In this document: one piece after another, positions 5,361 through 12,318 of the stretch
Layout: each line of letters begins with the position of its first letter
Position numbering within the stretch: the first letter of the stretch is position 1
NCBI GenBank assembly: GCA_029062865.1
Contig: JAIDPG010000216.1
Location: 1-13,580 of the forward strand
Direction of reading: 5' to 3'
DNA: 13,580 bases
From: Oscillospiraceae bacterium
GTDB taxonomy: Bacteria; Bacillota; Clostridia; Oscillospirales; Ruminococcaceae
Translations under genes and position numbers: made by a program
The notes under the pieces: model-generated
The model's database searches: none
What the model was told of the DNA's origin: nothing
What the model saw: the letters and a program-made list of their open reading frames with translations, nothing else

Positions 5361-6791
5361 TTATTTCTTTTTCGGCGCCATCTGGATTTTCCTGCGCCTT
5401 TGCATATCCGCGTTTTTCGCGAGCATTTTTTTCGTAAAAAATCTCGATACCAGAAACGCGATAAGCGTCACGAAGAAGATAACTATCGACGCGACAACAC
5501 CCGGCGAGGTCATTACGGTTTTCACTCTGTCCTTGTATTTCGCGATGGTGTCGATGACAACCTCCTCCTCGATCACAAGCGGGATAGTCGTCAGCGTTTC
5601 GCCGTTCAGCTTCAGCACAAGCTCGCCTACGGGCTCGCCCTTTTTGATCGGCGCGAGGTACGGATCGACGGTCGGAACAATCTGCTGGATCGCCGTGCTG
5701 TCAAGGCTCTTCGGGATAAGCGTCGAGAACGATTCCGTTGTCACAACACCCACCTTGTCGGTGTCGCGCCCCATGATCACGTCGATCATCATAACCTGCT
5801 CGTTCTCGCCGATTATCTGCTTGCGCTCGAATTCGCTGTACGCCCACTCGTAGAGCTTCTTGTGATCCTCAAAGTGAGTGACCTGGCTTTCGCCCTCGGT
5901 GTCGTAATACGGCGCCTGGAGCGTTACAAGAAGATATTTGTAGCCGTCCTTCTCGCACATCGTCACAAGCGAGCAGAAGCCGTCCTTAGCTTCGCTGTCC
6001 CAGCCGTTGCCTTTTTTGAGATTATATTCGTTGATGCTTCCCGTTTTAATTCCCTTAACTCCCGCCGTATAATACATACTTTCGGTCGCCATCATTCTGT
6101 TCGTCGAATAGATCGTGTAGCCGTCGGGATTGTAGGTGTTCGCGGGCATATCGTATTCATCTGCCGAGCAATATCTCATAAACCCGGGGTACTTATCGAT
6201 CGCGTATCTTGTGATAAGATACATATCATAAGCCGTCGTGTAGGTGTTCTCGTCGAACAGCCCGTGCGTGTTCGAGAAGTGCGTGTTCTGGCAGCCGATT
6301 TTAGTCGCGGTCTTGTTCATCAGGTCGATAAACGCGTCAATATCGCCGTTGCAAACGTTATAAGCGATGATGTTCGCCGCTTCGCAGCCCGATCTTATCA
6401 TCAGCGCGTACATACAGTCGTTGAACGTAAGGTTGCTCTGCTCGCCCTCAATCGCGGCGTTGGAAGCGTTGTAGTAATTCGGGTTGTCGCCCCAGAATTC
6501 GTTAAAGCACTTGTAATCGCAATCCACCTTCGCGTTGAAGTCTTTGACGTTCTCCAGCGCGACAAGGCAGGTCATGATCTTCGCGGTGGAAGCGGGGTAG
6601 AGCCGCTTGTCGGGATTTTTCGACGCGACGACGATATTGGTGTCAAGATTCACCATATAAACGCCCTCGCTGTACAGATCGAACGTCGGCGAAAACGCCG
6701 CGTCGGCGGTTCTGCTTAATATATTTGTACCAAATGCAGAAAAAATCAGAATAAATGTGAAAAATATTGTGAAAAATTTTGCTGTTTTCAT
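5361..6791 (-). CDS. dacF: Serine-type D-Ala-D-Ala carboxypeptidase (PBP5/DacF-like)
   Basis: 476 residues. An N-terminal signal peptide (about 1-32, FFTIFFTFILIFSAFG) is followed by the penicillin-binding fold. The catalytic tetrad SxxK is S68-T-A-K71 (PASTAKIMT) and KTG is at 249-251 (GIKTGS). The middle motif, usually SxN (SGN/SAN), reads S134-G-C136, so Asn is replaced by Cys. A late beta-rich domain precedes a C-terminal membrane helix (about 432-452, SIVIFFVTLIAFLVSRFF) and a basic tail, rather than the amphipathic anchor of E. coli PBP5. It trims the terminal D-Ala of peptidoglycan stem pentapeptides at the outer membrane face. The start has AGAGGA 9 bases upstream and a sigma-A promoter. 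The symbol marks the family, not a proven orthologue. Confidence 0.9.
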   Translation of the reverse strand: MKTAKFFTIFFTFILIFSAFGTNILSRTADAAFSPTFDLYSEGVYMVNLDTNIVVASKNPDKRLYPASTAKIMTCLVALENVKDFNAKVDCDYKCFNEFWGDNPNYYNASNAAIEGEQSNLTFNDCMYALMIRSGCEAANIIAYNVCNGDIDAFIDLMNKTATKIGCQNTHFSNTHGLFDENTYTTAYDMYLITRYAIDKYPGFMRYCSADEYDMPANTYNPDGYTIYSTNRMMATESMYYTAGVKGIKTGSINEYNLKKGNGWDSEAKDGFCSLVTMCEKDGYKYLLVTLQAPYYDTEGESQVTHFEDHKKLYEWAYSEFERKQIIGENEQVMMIDVIMGRDTDKVGVVTTESFSTLIPKSLDSTAIQQIVPTVDPYLAPIKKGEPVGELVLKLNGETLTTIPLVIEEEVVIDTIAKYKDRVKTVMTSPGVVASIVIFFVTLIAFLVSRFFTKKMLAKNADMQRRRKIQMAPKKK

Positions 6792-6830
6792 ATAGACAAA
6801 TCCTCTTTTTTCGGTTATTATTATATATAG

Positions 6831-6844
6831 GGGAACATATTCCC
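6831..6844 (-). promoter_or_regulatory. GGGAA dyad in the dacF leader
   Basis: GGGAA-CATA-TTCCC lies between the predicted dacF transcription start (near 6853) and its ribosome-binding site. It could be an operator half-site pair or a small 5' stem-loop. No regulator can be named from it. Confidence 0.35.
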
Positions 6845-6859
6845 TAAACGTCCATATAT

Positions 6860-6889
6860 ATTATACCAAATTATGTATGCAAATGTAAA
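6860..6889 (-). promoter_or_regulatory. Sigma-A promoter of dacF
   Basis: TTTACA, an 18-base spacer and TATAAT on the minus strand, giving a leader of about 60 bases before the dacF start. Upstream of the -35 lie two TGTAAG repeats 11 bases apart. Confidence 0.75.
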
Positions 6890-6972
6890 GGGTTTTTTCA
6901 AAATTGTAAGAAATTTGTAAGATTTTTTGTATGCGGGAAAAATATCCGTCATACACGTGAGGAGTGTCTGAT

Positions 6973-7659
6973 ATGATCTACATAACGGGCGACACGCACG
7001 CCGATTTCTCAAGGTTCAAATCACCCGCGCTTCGCAAGCTGAAGAAGAACGACGCGCTGATAATCTGCGGCGACTTCGGCTTCATCTGGGACGGAAGCCC
7101 CAAGGAGAGGAAGCTGCTGAAGAAAATCGGGAAGCTGCGCTACAACGTGCTCTTCGTTGAGGGCTCGCACGAGAATTACGATCTCCTGGAGCAATACGAG
7201 GTAAGCGAGTGGTGCGGCGGCAAAACGCGCCAGATAAGCGGAAAGCTGCGCCAGCTCCTGCGCGGGCAGGTTTACACGATCGCCGAAAAGACGGTGTTCG
7301 CGTTCGGCGGCGGACAGACCGACGACATCTACGAGCTCGAACAGGGCTCGAACTGGTGGGCGCGCGAGATCCCGAGCGATGAGGAGCTGAACGAGGGCTT
7401 AAGCAATCTCGAGAAGGCGGGCAACAAGGTTGATTTTATCGTGACCTATGAGCCTCCCGCAAAGATGCAGGATTTCCTCCTCGGAAACGGCGAGCGCAAC
7501 CACATCAACACGTACCTCAACGGCATTTACGACAACGCGGAGTTCACGGGCTGGTATTTCGGCAAGCTGCATTTAAACAAGCTCGTTCCGCCGAAATATC
7601 ACGCGGTGTACGACAACATAGTCGTCGCGGATTCAACGGTTATCAAGAAGAAAAAATAA
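6973..7659 (+). CDS. Calcineurin-like metallophosphoesterase with substituted metal ligands
   Basis: 228 residues from the ATG at 6973, which has GTGAGGAG about 9 bases upstream; a GTG at 6964 directly touches that site and is an unlikely start. The fold is that of small bacterial metallophosphoesterases: G6-D7-T-H9 at the start, GDFGFIW at 33-39, then LFVEGSHEN, FAFGGG, a Trp-rich WWAREIPS segment and a C-terminal WYFGKLH. Several usual metal or catalytic positions differ: GNHE is G-S65-H66-E, the ITH/VTH motif is VT-Y159 and GHxH is G-K198-L-H200. Three of the seven expected ligands are thus lost, so it may be inactive, monometallic or a binding protein. It precedes the PC4-like gene by 32 bases, probably in one operon. 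The substrate is unknown. Confidence 0.88.
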   Translation: MIYITGDTHADFSRFKSPALRKLKKNDALIICGDFGFIWDGSPKERKLLKKIGKLRYNVLFVEGSHENYDLLEQYEVSEWCGGKTRQISGKLRQLLRGQVYTIAEKTVFAFGGGQTDDIYELEQGSNWWAREIPSDEELNEGLSNLEKAGNKVDFIVTYEPPAKMQDFLLGNGERNHINTYLNGIYDNAEFTGWYFGKLHLNKLVPPKYHAVYDNIVVADSTVIKKKK

Positions 7660-7691
7660 ATTTACCCCAAAGAGAAAAACAGGAGGCAATT

Positions 7692-8105
7692 ATGGCAGAG
7701 ATTACATTTGAGATCACAAAGGAGCTCGGCGTCATTTCCGAGACTGCAAAGGGCTGGACGCGCGAGCTTAATCTGGTTAGCTGGAATGACCGCGAGCCGA
7801 AATTCGATATCCGCGACTGGTCGCCCGATCACACGCGAATGAGCAAGGGAATTTCCCTCACCGAGGAGGAGATGGAGAAGCTCGTAGAGCTGTTCAACCT
7901 CCGCGACGAGGAGGACGTTATGGAGGAAGCAGCTTCCGCGTCCGCCGCACCTGAAGAGAAGCCCAAAGCCGCAAAGTCTGCGGCAAAAACGGAGAAATCC
8001 GCAAAAGCTCCTGCGAAAACCGCGGCGAAAAAGCCCGCGGCAAAGACAACCAAAACCGCCGCAAAGACTGCAAAGACCGCCGCGAAAACCACAAAGAAAA
8101 AGTAA
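7692..8105 (+). CDS. YdbC/PC4-like DNA-binding protein with histone-H1-like Lys/Ala tail
   Basis: 137 residues. Residues 1-70 match the YdbC branch of the PC4 (transcriptional coactivator p15) fold: FEITKELGVIS, then GWTRELNLVSWNDREPKFDI, RDWSPDHTRMSKGISLT and a final helix. PC4-fold proteins bind single-stranded or melted duplex DNA as dimers. A short acidic linker (71-89, DEEDVMEE) leads to a 48-residue tail made almost only of Lys, Ala, Thr and Pro, with 17 Lys (AAKTTKTAAKTAKTAAKTT). Such tails are known from histone H1 and bacterial H1-like proteins, and bind DNA non-specifically. Start: AGGAGG 5 bases before ATG. It follows the metallophosphoesterase and is closed by a terminator. Domain call strong; role in chromosome or spore DNA packing is inference. 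Confidence 0.9.
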   Translation: MAEITFEITKELGVISETAKGWTRELNLVSWNDREPKFDIRDWSPDHTRMSKGISLTEEEMEKLVELFNLRDEEDVMEEAASASAAPEEKPKAAKSAAKTEKSAKAPAKTAAKKPAAKTTKTAAKTAKTAAKTTKKK

Positions 8106-8115
8106 TTTTACAGTA

Positions 8116-8145
8116 ATCACCCCCGCCTAAGGCGGGGGTGATTTT
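8116..8145. terminator. Terminator between the convergent PC4-like and HD-domain genes
   Basis: ATCACCCCCGCC and GGCGGGGGTGAT form a 12-bp stem with loop TAA, followed by TTTGTGTT on the plus strand. The tail is modest, but the position between convergent genes supports use in both directions. Confidence 0.85.
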
Positions 8146-8157
8146 GTGTTAAGAAGC

Positions 8158-8643
8158 CTAAATCCCAAACATCTGCTTGCAGAGAAGCCTGCCAGTATTC
8201 GTGCGGAAAATCGAATTAAACGCCGAGACAATGCCGTCTCTTGAAACGCCGTCCTCGTAGAGATTGACGAGGAAATCCGCTTCAATCAGGATTTGCAGGT
8301 CTATGCCGTCAATGTTGTCGTACGTGTGGTGATGCCCGACGAGATAGCACGCGCGCTCGATCACGTCCTCCAGGAAGCCCGCGTCGGCGAGCATACGCTT
8401 CGCCATAGGCGGACCGAGCTGCTCCTGCTGCTTTCCCGTGCAGACTCCATACAGCTTCTCGCCGATTTTTATCCCAACATCGTGGACGACCGCGGCTGCC
8501 TCGACGGTGAGCCGCGTTTTTTCGTCCAGCCCCTCGACCGCCGCGATAAGCCCCGCCAGCTCGTGAACCTTCAGAAAGTGCTGAATTCTCTTCGCGTCCT
8601 TCGCGAAATATTCTATCATCGCCATTTTGAGTTTATTAATCAT
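8158..8643 (-). CDS. HD-domain hydrolase
   Basis: 161 residues, a compact single HD domain. The metal-binding pattern is visible: a first His in FLKVHELAG, the HD pair in AAVVHDVGI (about 53-54), the His cluster in YLVGHHHTYD and a final Asp in LIEADFLVNL. HD proteins are metal-dependent phosphohydrolases acting on nucleotides or related phosphates. The substrate here cannot be told, and no synthetase or signalling domain is attached to suggest (p)ppGpp or cyclic dinucleotides. The start has GGAGGAG immediately upstream and its own sigma-A promoter with a leader of about 70 bases carrying a strong hairpin. It is divergent from the ger operon and convergent with the PC4-like gene. Confidence 0.9.
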   Translation of the reverse strand: MINKLKMAMIEYFAKDAKRIQHFLKVHELAGLIAAVEGLDEKTRLTVEAAAVVHDVGIKIGEKLYGVCTGKQQEQLGPPMAKRMLADAGFLEDVIERACYLVGHHHTYDNIDGIDLQILIEADFLVNLYEDGVSRDGIVSAFNSIFRTNTGRLLCKQMFGI

Positions 8644-8671
8644 AACTCCTCCGGATTTTTTTATTTGTTGG

Positions 8672-8699
8672 GCTTTTCCCTCCTGCGGCGGGGAAAAGC
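8672..8699 (-). promoter_or_regulatory. Hairpin in the leader of the HD-domain gene
   Basis: GCTTTTCCC and GGGAAAAGC form a 9-bp stem around a 10-base GC-rich loop. On the minus strand it contains an AGGAGGG sequence that resembles a Shine-Dalgarno but has no start codon at a useful distance. On the plus strand it is followed by GTGTTTTTATC and could stop antisense transcription. Confidence 0.45.
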
Positions 8700-8720
8700 G
8701 TGTTTTTATCTGTTTATTAT

Positions 8721-8749
8721 ATTATAGCATAATTTGCGGAATATTTCAA
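8721..8749 (-). promoter_or_regulatory. Sigma-A promoter of the HD-domain gene
   Basis: TTGAAA, a 17-base spacer and TATAAT on the minus strand, within the divergent region shared with the ger operon. Transcription should start near 8714. Confidence 0.8.
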
Positions 8750-8787
8750 TATATTTGGGAAAAAATACGACAAAAGGAGATTATAAA

Positions 8788-10275
8788 ATGGAAGAAAACG
8801 TACACACAAGGATTTCGCCCGAGATTTCCATCAGCGCGGACGTTGACGAAAACCTTAGGAATATCAAAATCTACACGGACAATTCCTCCGACGTTATCGT
8901 AAAGCCGGGCGCGGTCGGGGGAAACCGCATCGTCGTGCTTACCTGCGAGGGAATGGCAAGCACGGGCACGCTCGCGGAGCTTATCTACAGCAAGCTTAAC
9001 GCGCTTGGGAACTTTGAGCGGATGACGCCCTCGGAGCTTCTCGGGCGGCTTTTTACGGAATATCTCACGGCGGCGGAGCAGCTGGAGATAAAAAATCTCG
9101 GCGATCTGGTTCTGAAATTACAGTCGGGCTTCGCGATAATTCTCGTGAACGGCTGCACGACGGCGATCGGCATCGGGATTCAAGGCTACAGCACGCGCGG
9201 TATCGACGAGCCGTCAAGCGAGCTGAACGTCCGCGGCTCGCGAGAGGGCTTCGTTGAGGCTATCCGGACGAATATGTCAATGATAAGGCGGCGGGTAAAA
9301 TCCCCGACGCTGGTTTTTGAGATGAGCACGCTCGGCTCGCGTTCAAATACCGATATCTGCGTTTGCTATATTTCCGACAAGGTATCGCCCGAGCTTCTTA
9401 AAAACGTTAAGAACCGGCTGAATTCCGTCGATTTAAACACTATCCTCGAAAGCGGCTACATTCAGCCGTATCTTGAGGGCGAGGGCGGGTGGTTCTTTTC
9501 GGAGTGCGGCACGTGCGAGCGTCCGGACACGTTCGCGGCGAAGCTCTACGAGGGGCGCGTCGGAATTCTCGTAGACGGCACGCCGTTCTCGCTTATCGTG
9601 CCGCACCTCTTTATCGAGAGCTTCCAGACGCTCGACGACTACACTCAAAAGCCGTTCTACGCGGCGTTTATACGTTTGGTAAGGCTCGTCGCGTATTTTA
9701 TCACGTTGTTTTTGCCGGGCGCGTATGTCGCGGTGGCGAGCTACAATCCCGAAATGCTGCCGTCGTCTCTTATCTTAAATCTCGCCGCCGCGGAGCAGAC
9801 CGCGCCGTTTTCGCTTATGGTGGAGTGCCTTTTCATACACTTTATGTACGAGATCCTCCGCGAGGCGGGAATAAGACTTCCGCGCCCGATAGGTCACGCT
9901 ATCGGAGTAGTCGGCGGGCTTGTTATCGGTGACATCACGGTAACGGCGGGGCTTGTCGGAGCGCCGATGGTGCTTATCGTAGCGCTTTCGGGGCTTTGCA
10001 GCTTTGTTGTTCCGCAGAATTACGAAAAGGTAGTTGTGCTGAGATTTATTTATATCATTGCGGGCGGCGTTTTCGGGCTTTACGGGCTGCTGCTCGCCGC
10101 GGGCGTTGTTATCATAAAAATGTGCTCGCTTAACACCTACGGAATTCCCTATATGGCGCCGATCTCACCGTTCTCGCCGAAGGCGATGCGGGATATGCTT
10201 GTCAGAGTGAGCTGGAAGCGAATGGCGAAGGGAGATGTCTCGGTGCAGAGCCTTCATGGAGTAAATAGAGAATAG
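8788..10275 (+). CDS. gerA: Spore germinant receptor subunit A (GerA family)
   Basis: 495 residues from the ATG at 8788, which has AAAGGAG 7-8 bases upstream; an earlier in-frame ATG at 8734 has no such site. The N-terminal soluble part (about 1-290) contains the GerA-type segment EPSSELNVRGSREGFVEAIR. The C-terminal half is membrane-embedded: YFITLFLPGAYVAVASY, then FEILREAG-like MYEILREAGIRLPRPIG, GGLVIGDITVTAGLV, and a final hydrophobic block before a basic tail. All are family hallmarks. GerA subunits sit in the spore inner membrane with the B and C subunits and form the nutrient-gated channel complex. First gene of a gerA-gerB-gerC operon. The expected forespore (SigG) promoter could not be identified with confidence. 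The letter denotes subunit type, not orthology to a given receptor. Confidence 0.95.
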   Translation: MEENVHTRISPEISISADVDENLRNIKIYTDNSSDVIVKPGAVGGNRIVVLTCEGMASTGTLAELIYSKLNALGNFERMTPSELLGRLFTEYLTAAEQLEIKNLGDLVLKLQSGFAIILVNGCTTAIGIGIQGYSTRGIDEPSSELNVRGSREGFVEAIRTNMSMIRRRVKSPTLVFEMSTLGSRSNTDICVCYISDKVSPELLKNVKNRLNSVDLNTILESGYIQPYLEGEGGWFFSECGTCERPDTFAAKLYEGRVGILVDGTPFSLIVPHLFIESFQTLDDYTQKPFYAAFIRLVRLVAYFITLFLPGAYVAVASYNPEMLPSSLILNLAAAEQTAPFSLMVECLFIHFMYEILREAGIRLPRPIGHAIGVVGGLVIGDITVTAGLVGAPMVLIVALSGLCSFVVPQNYEKVVVLRFIYIIAGGVFGLYGLLLAAGVVIIKMCSLNTYGIPYMAPISPFSPKAMRDMLVRVSWKRMAKGDVSVQSLHGVNRE

Positions 10276-10346
10276 ATCCTGTAGTTAGTTCTACTGGAGG
10301 CAAGAATTGCGCGTTTATCGAAGCAAATCAAAATCAGGAGATTTTT

Positions 10347-11300
10347 ATGCAAGAAAAATACGAAAAATATCCTAAAATCAGTTGTTCGCAGCTGTTCTGT
10401 GTGTTGATGATCTCGCGCCTGAGCGCGGAGATCGTTTACCCGCGCTCGTCGGGCGGAACGCCGCTCGAAGCCGTCCTCGCGGCTGCGATTTCGGAGCTGC
10501 TGCGGTTTATCGCGGCATTGCCAATTATTGTGTATTCGTTCAAAGGTACAAACGTCCACCGCGCGGTCTATAACAAAAGCCGAGCGCTCGGGTGGCTCGG
10601 CGCGGTGTTCGCGGGGCTTTTGCTGCTTGCCGCGGCGCTTCGGACGCTTATCGGACTGTCGCAGTTCGCCGTGAAAAACCTGCTGCCAGGCGGCGCGATG
10701 TGGATAGTTTTCGCAATCGGCGTTATTTTCGCGGTTTATTCGGTAGTTATGGGAACGGAGGCGCTGGCGCGTTCGGGCGCGATCTTCCTGATAGCGGCGG
10801 CGCTTGTGACCGTGGCGGTAATGCTCGGCAATATCCCGTATATCAACAATCAATCGCTTGAGAGCTTCACGCGGCTTGGCGATTGGACGGCGCTTGTCGG
10901 CGACGTAATAGAGCGCCTGATGCGCGGCGGCGAGTATCTGATCTTCGCCGCGATGCTCCCGTATGTTTCGCACAACCGCAAGAGCGAGCTCGGGCGGACG
11001 GCGTTGCTTTTCGCGCTGTTCTCAACGCTCGCCGCGGTCGGGATAACCGTGATGAATTGCCTTGTCCTGCGGGAGATGTACGGGCTTTGCGAGTTCCCGT
11101 TCCTGGCGGCGGCTTCGCTCTCGGATATCTCGCTGTTCAAGCGGCTTGACGGCTTCGCGGCGGCGGTGTGGTCGCTTGGTGCGGCGTTTCGAAGCGGAGT
11201 TATGGCGCTTGCCGCCGTGAACGCCGTTTCGGAGGTTTACCGCGCGGGGCGTTCGCGAAATGCTCCCGAAAATCGACTTGAAAGGGGAGAGGCGCAATGA
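10347..11300 (+). CDS. gerB: Spore germinant receptor subunit B (GerAB-type permease)
   Basis: 317 residues, somewhat shorter than the usual roughly 360. It is an APC-superfamily-like membrane protein with about eight to ten hydrophobic segments. Family-like features are the N-terminal KISCSQLFCVLMISR, the segment FTRLGDWTALVGDVIE followed by GGEYLIFAAMLPYV, and the late FKRLDGFAAAVWSLGAAFRSG. The B subunit binds the germinant (amino acid or similar) in the spore inner membrane. Start: AGGAG 6 bases before ATG. It follows gerA after 71 bases and overlaps gerC by 4 bases (ATGA). A TTG-initiated short frame with its own TGGAGG runs into the gerB start in another frame (10307-10375). Confidence 0.93.
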   Translation: MQEKYEKYPKISCSQLFCVLMISRLSAEIVYPRSSGGTPLEAVLAAAISELLRFIAALPIIVYSFKGTNVHRAVYNKSRALGWLGAVFAGLLLLAAALRTLIGLSQFAVKNLLPGGAMWIVFAIGVIFAVYSVVMGTEALARSGAIFLIAAALVTVAVMLGNIPYINNQSLESFTRLGDWTALVGDVIERLMRGGEYLIFAAMLPYVSHNRKSELGRTALLFALFSTLAAVGITVMNCLVLREMYGLCEFPFLAAASLSDISLFKRLDGFAAAVWSLGAAFRSGVMALAAVNAVSEVYRAGRSRNAPENRLERGEAQ

Positions 11301-12247
11301 GTAAAAACCGCATAGTGCTCGCGATCATCGGCATTATCGCGTTAATAACGCTCACGGGCTGCGGCGACGCGACGGAGCTCGGCAACCGCGCGATAATCCA
11401 GGCGGTTGCGGTGGACTACGACGGGAAGTATCACGTCACGGCGATGCTTTTCAGCAGCGGCGGAAGCGGCGGGGACACGATAGACGCGTCGCAGGAGAAC
11501 GTTATCCGCGTGAACGGCGAGGGCGAGACCCTTGCGGCGGCGATCGACGACATCTCGCTGGTCGACGGCAAGCGCATTTATATGAGCGAAACCAAGCTTC
11601 TTATCCTCGGCAGCGGCTTTGAGGAAACAAGCGCCGAGCCCGCTCTTCGGTCATTGTATCTCGATTTGAGATGCAGTCTGAATATGCCCGTCTGCTGTGT
11701 CGAAAGCGGCGAGCTCGCCGAGGACATCGCCGCGCTTCAGTTCACCGAGGGCATAACCTCCGCGGACAAGCCGCTGTCACTTATCGAAAACGCGAGCGAT
11801 ATGGGCGTTTCGCCGAAAACGACGCTGCTTGATCTGCTTGCGGACAGCGAGGGCGGCAAGGCATCGCTGCTCCCGATGTTCACGATTACGGAAAACGGCA
11901 GCGGAATGACAAGCTCCGACGACGGAAAAACCGCTGTTCTAAGCGGTTCTCGTCACTATGAAAGCGGCGTTCTCGGCGAAAGTCTGAGCGCCCGCGCCAC
12001 CGCCGCCCAAATGCTCACGTCAAAGCGTTCACACAAAACCACGCTGAATTTCAAGTGCGGTGGCGAGGAGATGACGTGCGAGGCTTACGGCATTAAAATC
12101 ACGGACGATCCGCTGATAGGCGAGGGCGTGCTCCGCGTTTCGGCGAAGTTCAAGACGCGCGGCGGCGGACGATTAAACGAGCAAGAGCGCCGCGCGGCTC
12201 TTAATGAGCTTGTGGAGCTTATTCAAACAACATCGGCGTCGCCTTGA
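11297..12247 (+). CDS. gerC: Spore germinant receptor subunit C lipoprotein (Ger(x)C family), short
   Basis: 316 residues. A hydrophobic N-terminus ends in the lipobox LTGC, with Cys22 as lipidation site. The mature protein begins GDATELGNRAIIQAVAVDYDG, close to the family pattern (C.d..El.....v.a..iD). It continues through the N-terminal domain (ISLVDGKRIYMSETKLLILG) to the middle and third domains (TTLNFKCGGEEM, VSAKFKTRGGGRLNEQE). GerC proteins are usually about 360-400 residues; here the end of the last domain is missing and a terminator overlaps the final codons. It is a lipoprotein on the outer face of the spore inner membrane that works with the A and B subunits. The start overlaps the gerB stop (ATGA) and has GGAGAGG just upstream. 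Confidence 0.92.
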   Translation: MSKNRIVLAIIGIIALITLTGCGDATELGNRAIIQAVAVDYDGKYHVTAMLFSSGGSGGDTIDASQENVIRVNGEGETLAAAIDDISLVDGKRIYMSETKLLILGSGFEETSAEPALRSLYLDLRCSLNMPVCCVESGELAEDIAALQFTEGITSADKPLSLIENASDMGVSPKTTLLDLLADSEGGKASLLPMFTITENGSGMTSSDDGKTAVLSGSRHYESGVLGESLSARATAAQMLTSKRSHKTTLNFKCGGEEMTCEAYGIKITDDPLIGEGVLRVSAKFKTRGGGRLNEQERRAALNELVELIQTTSASP

Positions 12248-12265
12248 TAGGCGACGCCGGTTTTT
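12234..12265 (+). terminator. Intrinsic terminator of the ger operon, overlapping the gerC end
   Basis: CGGCGTCGCC and GGCGACGCCG form a perfect 10-bp stem, followed by GTTTTT. The gerC stop codon lies in the six-base loop, so the last sense codons form the 5' arm. Confidence 0.92.
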
Positions 12266-12318
12266 GTTCTTCTGTTTGGTGAGGTATATTTCTCTATTAT
12301 ATTTTCTAAAAAACAATA

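Noticed and set aside
5400..6719. Plus-strand ORF of 439 codons opposite dacF
   Set aside because: Arg/His/Val-rich composition typical of an antisense shadow in GC-rich DNA; the minus frame has clear penicillin-binding motifs.
6831..6844. LexA-type operator in the dacF leader
   Set aside because: The dyad GGGAA-CATA-TTCCC lacks the GAAC-N4-GTTC arrangement of Gram-positive LexA boxes.
6964..6972. GTG start for the metallophosphoesterase
   Set aside because: The GTG directly touches the GAGGAG site, leaving no spacing; the ATG at 6973 has correct spacing and begins with the family-typical MIYITGDTH.
8041..8100. DNA repeat in the 3' part of the PC4-like gene
   Set aside because: The repeated GCCGCAAAGAC-like units are coding and reflect the Lys/Ala/Thr tail rather than a separate repeat element.
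8727..8753. SigG promoter for the ger operon (GCATA ... CAATATA)
   Set aside because: The spacing is only 15 bases and the -10 is a poor match, so it was not called even though forespore control is expected.
10254..10973. Minus-strand ORF opposite gerB
   Set aside because: Composition is Arg/His/Glu-rich with no motif; gerB on the plus strand is well supported.
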